A stretch of 64,000 bases of DNA, taken from contig CM070633.1 in the NCBI GenBank assembly GCA_036346255.1, positions 18,476,001-18,540,000 of the forward strand. The letters run 5' to 3'. Of the stretch, positions 23,728 through 33,770 are shown piece by piece. Position numbers and translations under genes: made by a program. Under the pieces are notes generated by a model. The model had not been told where the DNA came from. It ran no database searches and worked only from the letters and a program-made list of their open reading frames with translations. The stretch is from Ampelocalamus luodianensis (taxonomy: Eukaryota > Streptophyta > Magnoliopsida > Poales > Poaceae). The first letter of the stretch is position 1. Each line of letters begins with the position of its first letter.

Positions 23728-26700
23728 TTTAGGTCCGTGGTAATTAAGATATTAAAATGACACACTGTACACAATAGGTGGGGTTTGGGTAATCCAGCAT
23801 ATCCGTATTTCTAGTGATGTGATTCATCATGTTGAACTGTTCTTGAATTGCTTCCGTACTATCATTCCTGTGGTTAATCTATGATCTGCTGTGATATTCA
23901 ATATCTATGAACTAATTCTATGATTGTCATGAGATGATCCTGTATATTCATAATGGAGTATTTTGGTGAAGCGTGTTGTTAATGGATGATAAGAAGTGGG
24001 GGTCGTGGTTGTTACTCTGGGATTCACGAGTTACACCATCGTTCATGAACGTGGTTAGAGGAGTAGTTACCAGTACCATAGTTTCAGGTGTTAAGCGTGA
24101 GTTGCTTTAGAAAGTTGTTCTCTTTCTTGATTTCTGAATTTGGCAATTCTTGTCCTATGGTGGTTGATGAATTTCTCCTTGGTTTGTGGTTCAAGATAGT
24201 TTATGGTTTTCAATAGATCCCTCTTGGTTCTCTGAAACAAATATTGCTTTTCAACTGTTGAGTTGCTTTTACCACTTGTGGTCGTTGTCAATTGACAAGA
24301 TTGATGTTTTCATGGTTGCTCCTTCTTTCTCATTGAAAAAGAATGACTCATTTACTCGTTTGATAGCTTGGTTAGTGAGAGTTTTCCATTTGTAAGTTCG
24401 TTTGCATGGGAAAGCTTTGGCTTTATGCGTTTCTTTTGGATTACTTCGAGCGTTGAGGTTTGAAGTCTCTCTTTTGCTGTAGTAAGGTGTTAGAATCCTT
24501 TTGTGATGTCTTGCCATGCTTAAAATGAGAAGTTATAACTAAACGAATAAATTGTTACGATATGAGTTACCAAGTTGGGTTATTAGCATGGTGCAAATCA
24601 ATTATTCTTAACTACCATCCATGAAAGTGAAATTGATTAATTTGAAATGTCCTTGTATTTCATACATGGTGTATGTCAAATAAAGATTGTCCATATCCGT
24701 TCAGAACCTATAGATCTTACGTAAGAGCTAGATTTGTCTATTTCTGGTATGCTAAAATTGTTGAAACTTGCATAAAGGACCGGATGGGTCTTTGGTGTAT
24801 CGATTCGTGAAACCTTGTTTATAGAAAATTATGTTAGTGAATCTTTAATCATGTTTTGAAATGATTTACGAACAAAGGTGAAATGTGAATCTATGTTTAC
24901 ATATGGTTATGTGATTGCAAATGGAATTAGTCTTGTATGTACACACATGATTAATACCATCATCGATTGTTAATGAGCACTGAAGAAGGTGCTAAGCAAC
25001 ACCAATAGTTGAGTAGATTAATTTCGTAAGTAGTCTTTGCTTTCGTGCCTTGTGATATTGATATTGCTTAGCATAATCTTGTTATAATAAATTTGTTTCA
25101 ACCTTGTGGTTTGTATTCCCTTTGGGAAGTTTTAGGATGGAGTAATAAAGTTTGATGATTCTCAGTACTAGTGTATGTTGTCGATGTTATTAACTCGTCA
25201 AAATGTGAGAATGAGGTTAATTCTCGTAGTAATTTGATCACCTATGATGATATTCTCTAAATGGTCAAATTTCAAGTTTTATGTTCATGATCTTTTGAGG
25301 GTTCAGGCTTTTATGTAGTAAATGAAGTTTATCGAGTCACGTTATGTTGCAAAGTTATAATGGTTCTTCATTGATGCAAGTGCTTCGATTTTGAATACTT
25401 ATTTGTTCTTATCTGTTAAGATTCGATATTCTCTTCTTGTGAGGCTTATGCTTTCAACTGTGGACTTCACTTATGTTCTATAAGTTCATTGCTTAATTGG
25501 TTTCTTCTTTGGTCCCGTGTTCAGTGCGAGTGGTAGATGAGTTTTCTAGTTGGTGAAAGTCGTTTCTATTTGTATTTTCTTTTGAGAAAGAATCAACCCA
25601 TTCTTTTCACGTGGGTCTTTCGAAGTGTTTTCTAATTGTTGTTGTGAAATTGATATTAATACCCATAGTAAATTTGATCGCCTTTGGTGATATCGTTCAG
25701 ATGAGCATATTTCAAGTTTAGCTTTCGTGATATTTTCTTTGAGCTATTGAATCAGCTGGTAGCTGAAATTATTTTAAATAAATTGAGGTATTGAATTGTC
25801 TTATTGCTTCTTAAGAGATTCATGTGATTGAATCTTAACGGATTTCTGGTTTGAGTTGGCAACGTGAAGCTGGAATTAAAGAAAATTATGTTGGTTCCCT
25901 TAAAAGGAGATTAATCTGCTTGTTTTTCATGAAATCCCGTAATTGGAAAAGTTTTGAGTTTGGTGATTGAGATTATTTGGATCTCATGTTTCTTGTGTAG
26001 TTGAGCAGTTCGAACAAATATGACGTATTGAAGAATTTCATTGGTTCTTAATTAGTCCTTGTGGTTTGGACTAAAGATCTTATCTTGTATGTTGTGGCAA
26101 AGCGATGTTAGTCAAAGAATTAATTTCAGTGTTAAGGGAAAGAGTGCAGTAGGAATATTTGAGAATTTGAGTCTAGTTTTGTAACTTGTAGTTATTCGAA
26201 TTGTTCATAATTTTTTTTGCTCTTTTCACTCAAGAGTTGTCGAGTTTCAATCGCAATGTCATTTTTTTTCTCTTATTGGTGGTTATTTGCTATTCCCTTT
26301 TTGAGGATGCGTACCCTCATTGTGAACTCAACTTTCGTTTTCCATATCTTCATTATCGATTATTTCTTTTGGTTTCGTGCTCACTGTGAGCAGCAACATT
26401 TTCCTGTGTGGTGAAACTTGCCCTTGTTCGTCTCTTTGTTTTGAGAAAGGATCAACAATTTTGTGTTGCAAAGTTTTACAAAGCGTAAGTTGTCAATTGT
26501 TTGGTGGTGGTTAAGTGATTGTAGGGGTGAGATTTTCTTTGCCAAGCTATTGGAGGAGTAATAGAAGATGAGTTGGTTTTGACCAGAACCTCTTGGAGGA
26601 AGTTGATTCGGATGGAATGTATGGCAGTAAAAGCGTATAGTGTTCGACTAAGTAGGACCTATGGTATAGTGTAGTTCGAACTTTGGTTCATGTTGAAATG

Positions 26701-28062
26701 TTGGGGATTATCAAATGTATGGAAACCTTAATTAATTTTATAGAGTAACACAATTGGAAAGTATTGCGATGTTGTGTGAGTGATTCCTGATGATGTTAAT
26801 GAGTGATTATGTCGGAATTGTGGGGATGTTAGAGATTTAATCCGATGATTTCACCATGTGTTATAAGAGGAATTCGTTGTAGGGGTCTTGGAGGTTAAAT
26901 TTGGGCTTTCCATTTTCATGCTAGACTTTTGGTCGCCCAAAGATTTGTGTGTAGAGGAGATAGAAAACTGGAGTATTTCGAGTAGTGGAATGATTGTCGA
27001 TAGAACCCTTCGATGTAGTTCATGGCGGGTATCTTGAGGATTCGACGTGTTATTCTTGAAAGTTGGAGGTGATGATGTATTTGGTTTAAGCCTAATTTGA
27101 GGATGTTAAATTAAGAGGTTTGAGACCGTGTGGTATGCGATGAATTCAATTCCAAGGTTGGAGAGATATTTTATTTCAAAAGTGAAACCAAGGAAAAGAT
27201 GTCTTCTTGATTAGTGAAGCATTTTCTTTATTCTCGCATGAGCTTTGTCTTTGTTGACCAATGTCTTTCGTAAGTTGAGTTTGACTCAATTTTGGTAGGT
27301 GTGGTTCTTATCGGTTCGGGAAGAATAAAGGAAGTTTTGATTTGGGCATTTAAAATTATTCCTCCTTTAGTTTTCGTGATGTTTATTCGCAAAGCGCCAC
27401 TTGGAAGGTGGAAAGGTTTTCGTGATGAAATTCGATTTCGGATTTGACTCTTTAGTACCGAAATGGTAACGCTTAGTTGCGATGTGAATCTTTCGTTTTC
27501 AGATGGGTTTTGTTGGTAAAAGAGTTTGCTTAAAGAGAGTTTTGTCGTATGTTTCCGGTTAAAGGAGGTGATCCTTGCTTTAGTGAAGAGTTCGATTGAG
27601 AGGTGGAACACGAGTTCCGTGTTCTTTGTGCTTGTCGTGTGGTTGGTATCATTGGGAAGGTTAACCCAAGATATATTGGGTTGTTTTAAGCTAGTTGGCG
27701 TATCGCGGGGTATCTCGAGTCCTTACGCGAGTGCGTAACGTCTTGTATGTTCTCGTGTTGAGTGAGTACAGGAGATCCGGAGTTTGAGGTTTCGTTTGCG
27801 CCGTTGACCATCGAGCGAGATCTTACCTTCGAGTTTTGTCCGATGAGTGTACCTGGAAGTACCGGGTTGAGTGTTACATCAGACGTCGTGTTACGTCGTT
27901 GTGTTGTGGTATTTTCAGTCCGAGGAGAGGCTATGGGAAGTTGGAGTTTCGCGTGCATGAGCTTTAGCGGTGTTGTTCACAGCAGTGCGTGGTTACCGTT
28001 GTTCGTTCTCGATCGTGATTGTTCTTTCGCTTAAGTGTGTTTAGATTCGGGTCGAATCTGTT

Positions 28063-28073
28063 GAGGGGTAGAA
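28063..28073 (+). other. Polypurine tract of D
   Basis: GAGGGGTAGAA directly before the TGTAATA of the 3' LTR. A purine run at this position primes plus-strand cDNA in LTR retrotransposons. The same string appears in reverse complement beside the A left LTR. Confidence 0.85.
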
Positions 28074-30461
28074 TGTAATACCCGAATGTTTGTGCTGAGC
28101 GAGTAAGCGAAAAGGGTTTTTCTGTAATACTCCAACTTATTGTAATGAAGGAAGCGGTGAAAAGAGAAATTAAACTTTAGACGAGGAAAATCTGCAATTC
28201 TTTGACAACTGGGCTTGGGCTTTGGCCTAGGAGGCCCATGAGGGCCGACCACTAATAAAAGGAGGAAACCTAGCCCACCACTGTAGCACGCATTGCTACA
28301 GTGTTGCCCGCCCTTCTGATGCCGCTACGGATGCGCGCCCTCCTTGCACTCCGTTGCTCTCTCTTGGTGGTGCTCTCCCATTCTTTGTCGGCCAAGGAGA
28401 AAGGTGGAGGAGAGAGGAGAAGAAGAGGAGATGAGCATCTAGCGGGGTATTTCAGCGAACGCGCGTGTCTCAAGGGTAACGATTGCGGTTGTTGTTGTTT
28501 GATTAGTCGTAGAAGTGAAACCGATTAAATTTGATTAGATCAAAGTCTGTCTGTTGGAAATTCAATTCTGTCCAGTAGTTTGCGCAGCTGTTTTCGCAAT
28601 CTTAGATGCCGAATCAGAGGATCCCATCTCCTAGAGTATTGTAGGTTTTGTTCTTAGCTTTCGGTGGCCGCCAAGAACACTAAATTCTGACTTTCGAGTC
28701 AAAAGTTATGATAGATTTATTATCTGCTGTCCAGAATCCTGACGAGAATTAGCAGTCTCTGTATAGGTTGATATATGGCCTAGTTAGAGGATGATTCAGA
28801 GGTCTTGCCCATAACAAATTTTGAAGGTGATATCACTAGCTTTCAGGATTGATAAAGAACACCTCATTTGGATTTATAGATCAAAAGTTATGCACTTTTC
28901 ATTGTGACTGTCCAGATTGTAGGGCAGTTTGTCCAGATTGTATGTCAGTTTCTATCTTTAGTTTTGACCCGTGTGCCACTTTTTGTTAAAGGCAATTTAT
29001 GAATGTCGTGCCAACTAGGTTATTGTAGATAATTTCATGACCTTTTCAGATTGTTAAAGAACACTCAATTCGGAGTTGTAGTTTAAAAGTTATGGACGTT
29101 TTAGCTCTACTGTTCTATTTGCTCAGTCAGATTCTGTTCTGCTGTTTCGTTTGACAGCTAGCAATTTAGTTTGGCCGAATTGGGTTATCTCGTCAACTAA
29201 AAAGTTGTAGATATATTTGTTAAGCTCGTGTAGGATCTGGGCTCATCTCTTTTGGAGTCCCAGATCATTAGTTTTGGTCTTTACCGTGCTGCTGTCTAGA
29301 TGGGATTCCATGTTGCTGCTGGAATTTCAGATTTGGGTTATGACTATGTTTTGGGTGTGCAAGAGGGTATTGTAGACTATTAATTCATGTTGGGCTCTAT
29401 GTTGTTCTTATTTCGGTTACTTAATTGTTTAGGCCGCGAGGCTACGGGTTGGGGCGCCATCGTTGTTCGCTAACGCGTCGTAACACGGAAGGCAAGTACT
29501 TTGTTGATTTTAAGTCTTTGTGATTGTGAGTGTTTACATGAATATAATGTGACATATTGTGTTACCGAGATCTTTGAACTGGTTATGTTCTTTCATTATG
29601 TGGAGTATATCTTGAGAGATGGTATTATCCTGTTCATGTTCATATCATGCATCCTTTTATTCATGTTATGTCCACGGGAGTGGATTGTAAGTCCCACCAT
29701 TCCAATGTGGGCAGATTTGGACATTGTCATGTCCCGTCCACGGGAGTGGATTGAAAGACCCATAAATTCCAGTATGGGCACGTAAGACCCATAAATTCCA
29801 ATATGGGCAGCTTTGGACACCTATATGAAACGTTCTTCATATAGGACTTGGATCCTGCACTTTTGTTAAGGTGCGGGCTTAAGTGAACACCGACGGTGTG
29901 TCACTCGCTATCTGAGTATAAGCATGTGTGCAGTCCATCCTTGAGTACATTCATTCATGCCATGCATTCCTAAGTTTTCATTCGATGTATGCTCATATTC
30001 TCTTATGATGATGACTTGTTCATATGTGTGTTATGTCCCTTTTACTGTACTTGCTGAGTCGTGGACTCACTCTTGCGTTGTTTGTTTATTTTAGGTAACC
30101 CCTGATGTTGGCTCACTTGCGAGGTTGTAGACACGCACTACTTGTTCACATCATCCAATTCATGTTCAAGATTAAATTTAGTTCTATTTTACATTCATAA
30201 ATGATGAACTGTAATAATAAATTTATAATTGGTGAAGGAAGGATACCTTCTCCACATTGATGTTGAATTATTACTGCATGTGAACTTTCATTATCAATGA
30301 ACTGAAATAAATAGATTAGATGGTGAAGGAAGGATACCTTCATCATGTCTTGGTTGTTTTGATACTATCATTAGTTGATTTTATTCAAATTCTTCCGCAT
30401 TATGGATGTATGTTAGATGTTTTAGGTGACATCTTGGCTTCCGAATAGCCAGGGTGTTACA
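28074..30461 (+). mobile_element. Element D 3' LTR
   Basis: 2388 bp ending GGGTGTTACA, followed by the AGCAC duplication. Long runs are identical to the 5' LTR, but with clustered oddities: short losses in the GC-rich part (28240-28340) and replacements of CTG-containing triplets (CTTTG for GCTG near 28384, 29517 and 29573). Donor-like and acceptor-like sites are at 29491/29492 and 30094/30095. Confidence 0.92.
29671..29923 (+). repeat. Stem-loop array, D 3' LTR
   Basis: Same order as in the 5' LTR, with the 10-bp CCTATATGAA stem intact at about 29820-29845. Two members are damaged: the ACACC/GGTGT hairpin has lost one G, and TATACCGGTATA is replaced by a TCTGAGTATA string. Comparing the two LTRs shows which changes are private to one copy. 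Confidence 0.85.
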
Positions 30462-30466
30462 AGCAC

Positions 30467-30665
30467 ATACTGTAGCAGTAGTGCTACTATAGCTACAGTA
30501 GCAGTCTAGGATTTCCCCTCTTTTTATTGGTGGCTAGCCCCCTCATGGGCCTCTTGGGCCAAGGCCCGAGGCCCAAGTTGCCGAAAAACTACAGAAACCA
30601 CTTTTTTCTTATGCTTAATTCTCTTTTTGAACGATTTCTTCCGTAGAATTAAACAGCGTATTACA
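30467..30665 (-). mobile_element. LTR fragment C (outer end)
   Basis: Continuation of 20345-21306 beyond D. On the minus strand it starts TGTAATACGC and contains GGCCCAAGAGGCCCATGAGG and the GCTACAGT-type repeats found near the start of other family-1 LTRs. What follows at 30666 is K; I could not identify a target duplication at this boundary. Confidence 0.72.
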
Positions 30666-33250
30666 TATTCAATATTATTTTTAATATTATTTAGAGAGGG
30701 AAATTAAAAGAAAATTCAGGATTTGTAGGAGGTTTGGACCATAGGCTTTTGGCCCAAGGAGTCTTAGCCGTGTGGGTTGGCCATTTAGTGGAGTCAAGAG
30801 GGGGGTGCCCCTTCCCCCAAAACCCTAGCACCTGCTACAGTACCACCGTCGCACTGTAGCTGCCCCCTTCCCTGCAAATTTGCCAAGATGAGAGAAGAGG
30901 AGAAAGAAAGGAGAGGAAGGAAGAAGAAGAGGAAAAGAACAGAAGGAAGAGGAAGAAGAAGTGTGGGAGAGGAGAACCTCGCAAGGATTCTAGCGATTTC
31001 ACGTGTCTTCGAGGGTGTTTGTTCAATTCCCCGCTATTTTCATTGAAGTTAGATTCGTAATTGTCATCTATTAGAAGATCATTGCAATCCTGCGATTAGA
31101 ATCAGAAATATGTGTTCTGTTGATCATCCATTTTCGTGTAGATTGAATCCGAATTGGAGTATTTCGTGTCCTAGAGTATTGTAGGTCTCGTTCTCAGCTT
31201 TCAATAGGTTCAAAGATCACCCAAATTGGAGTTTTGTTTTAAAAGTTATGTTGATTTTACTGTTGCTATCCAGAAAGTCTGACGAACTTGGGAAGTCATC
31301 TTGTTCATTAATTTAGATTTTGGTAAATACCGATTCAGGGATTCTAACAAAACAATTGTTGTAGGTAATTTCATTAGCTTTCAGGATTGGTAAAGAACAC
31401 CCTTTTTGGTTTTATAGAACAAAAGTTATGTACGTTTCAATTTGACTGTTCAGAGTGTATGTCGGTTTCTATCAGTAGTCTTGACCCATGTGCCACATTT
31501 TGTTAAAGGCAAAATATGGTGTCATGCCAACTAGAATTTTGAAGGTGGTGTTCGTAGCTTCCCAGAATGATAAGAACCTTGGATTTTGGTTAATCCAATT
31601 AGAAGTTATGAGTATTTCTTTACTACTGTGTAGTTCTGCTAGACAGATTGTATATTAGACTTTCACCTGAATGTTAGCCTAGGTCTTTTAACGAATTAGA
31701 AGTTTCCACCAACTAGACTAATGTGGAGGTTTTCAATACCTTTTAATAGGATCGGAGATCACTCCCTTTCAAGTCTCAGATCAAAAGTTATGATGTTTTA
31801 GTACCGCCGTCCAGATTATCGTCGTGTTGGACTGTCGGTTTTATTGTATAGAACAATTATATGAACCTTGAATTTAGGAATATGAGATTAGACGTTGCGG
31901 GTAGCATCTTATTCACGTTGTTTCTTATTCAAGCAATTAAATTGTGTAGGAGGGAATTCGAGATTAGAGGCTTCATCCTTACCACCTAATGCATCGCGGT
32001 TTAAAAGGCAAGTACAATTGAATTGTCTTGATTATTATTTGTTTCACCTGATGGGTGAATATGCAATAGGTAATTCTAGTATTTCTTGTTTCCTTTCAAA
32101 ATTGATATACCATGATTCTTCAATTATGTATTTACGTCCAACATATTCTTTCGTTCTTCTATTCATGCTTCACCCACGGGAGTGGATAGTGAAGTCCCAT
32201 CATTCCAACATGGGCAAGTACATTGTGTAGGTATTGTTGTTGTTAGTTCATAGTGTTTGATGTTCATGCCATGACTGAATACTATGGTTTATGAGTAATT
32301 CTCAATGATTTCTGATTCGATCCATATATGTGAATCCATGCTTCTTGAGATTTCGTCTTCTATATTCATGCATTCATTCATTTATTGTTCATGATTTACC
32401 CATAGGAGTGGGATGTAAAGACCCATCAATTCCAATATGGGCATGTAAGCCCCACCATTCCAATGTGGGCAAATTGGATCCCCGTTATGAAACGTTCTTT
32501 ATACGGGCCTTAGATCCCCGTATTTTGTGAAATGCGAGCCTAAGCGAACACCGACGGGTGTTCACTGCCTATACCGGTATAAGCAGAAGTGGAGATCATA
32601 CATTTCATTCATTCATATGGTTTCTGCTATTCTACATTTATATTTTATTCTATGATGATAAGTCCTTAATCATCCACTCCACGTTCGAATTCTATTCTAT
32701 GACGCTATGTTCTTATTCAGCCGTGCTACATTCGTATTCAATTATGTGATTGTTATTCTTATTCAGTATTGTTCATATTGTTTTGTTGTACTTGCTAAGT
32801 CGTGGACTCATTCTTGTCGTATTTATTTGTTTTAGGTAAACATTCAAGACGACAAACATGGGAGGTATTAGTTACATGAATCACTTCTTTCACTTCATAT
32901 TCGTCACCCTGTTAAACAGTTGAACTTGTTATTATCTTTCATTTAATAAGTCGAATTGTAATAAATAGAGTTTTGATGATTTAGATTTTCATTTATTATA
33001 ACTTGGTTGAACCTGTGAATGCTTAATAATCTTCGTATAAACCTATGATAGCCTTATCATATTTAACTCAATATGATTAGATGATAGAGTTCGATATGTT
33101 GTTAAATTCTGATTCAATTCTTATACTTATCTTTTGAGATGTTGGTCTCCTTATGTCATTAGTTGAAATATGGTTGAAATTATTCCGTACTCTTGTTGTA
33201 TGTAAGTCTTTTAGGTAATATCTTGGCTTCCGCATAGCTAGGGTGTTACA
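30666..33250 (+). mobile_element. Element K LTR (family 1)
   Basis: Plus-strand LTR ending GGGTGTTACA at 33250, followed by a PBS. The start is uncertain: no clean TGTAATA is present at 30666 and the first 50 bp are AT-rich. Inside are a CTACAGTA pair (30834-30858), a purine-only-like tract (30887-30970), four modules with boxes at 31241, 31421, 31601 and 31793, donor-like AAAAG|GCAAGTACAA (32007/32008), array 32173-32581, and acceptor-like TTTTAG|GTAAAC (32835/32836). Confidence 0.8.
32173..32581 (+). repeat. Stem-loop array, K LTR
   Basis: Members: 32173-32185, 32196-32214 (CCCAT/ATGGG), 32399-32412, 32422-32441 (CCCAT/ATGGG), 32451-32469 (CCCAC/GTGGG), 32481-32507 (CCCGTTATGAA against TTCTTTATACGGG), 32517-32538, 32546-32563 (GAACACC-GAC-GGGTGTTC), 32570-32581 (TATACCGGTATA). 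A gap of about 185 bp separates the first two from the rest. The order matches D, with different stem sequences. Confidence 0.82.
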
Positions 33251-33770
33251 GTTGGTGTCAGAGCGGGCTTTAGGTCCATGGTAAATAAAATATTAAAATG
33301 ACACACTGTGCACAGTAGGTCAGGTTTGGGTAATCCATTGCATTCGCATTTCTAGTGGTATGTTTTATTATGCTATATTATATTGAATTGTTTCTGCACT
33401 ATCGTTCTTATTGTTAGTCTATGATATGTTACGATATTCTATATATATGGAATCCTTCTATGATTGTTATGAGTTGATTCTATACATTCGTAATTGGTTA
33501 TGCGTGTTGATAACAGATGTTGGGAAGTGGAGGTCGTGGTCATTGCCCTGGGATTCATCAGGTTGCAACACCGTTTGCGGTATGTGGATAGAGGGGTAGT
33601 TACCCTGAGTACTATAGTTACAGGTGTTGAGCGTGAGTCACATTAGAAAGTTGTTCTCTTCCTTGATTTTTGATTTTGGCCAAATCTTGTCCTGTGGTGG
33701 TTGATGAATTTCTCTTGGGTTCATGGTTCATTGTAGTTGATGGGTTTCAATAGGTCCCTAATTGTTGCCT
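33251..33770 (+). mobile_element. Element K PBS and start of internal region
   Basis: PBS TGGTGTCAGAGCGGGC at 33253-33268, with one change from TGGTATCAGAGC. The following 500 bp align with D 23728-24220 and end where F inserted. TGCCT at 33766-33770 is the likely left target duplication of F. The rest of K is not in the window. Confidence 0.8.

Larger units (their letters stand above)
23710..28073 (+). mobile_element. Element D internal region (non-coding)
   Basis: 4364 bp with no gag-pol motif. The longest frame is 127 codons on the minus strand (27228-27611); its homologue in M (57000-57515) is frameshifted, so it is probably not a gene. The region carries diverged internal repeats: GAGAAAGAATCAAC-like blocks at 24325, 25585 and 26438, and TTTGATC-GCC/ACC-T-TGATAT blocks at 25235 and 25690. 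PPT GAGGGGTAGAA is at 28063-28073. Confidence 0.82.
21307..30461 (+). mobile_element. Element D, complete family-1 LTR retrotransposon
   Basis: 9155 bp with LTRs 21307-23709 and 28074-30461, PBS, PPT and AGCAC duplications at 21302-21306 and 30462-30466. The internal region has no recognisable gag-pol. It interrupts LTR C within a GCTACAGT-rich stretch. This is the best-preserved family-1 copy here and a reference for the others. The large non-autonomous (LARD-type) label follows from size and missing genes. Confidence 0.93.

Noticed and set aside
27228..27611. 127-codon antisense frame in D
   Set aside because: The homologous part of M (57000-57515) is frameshifted, so the protein is not conserved.
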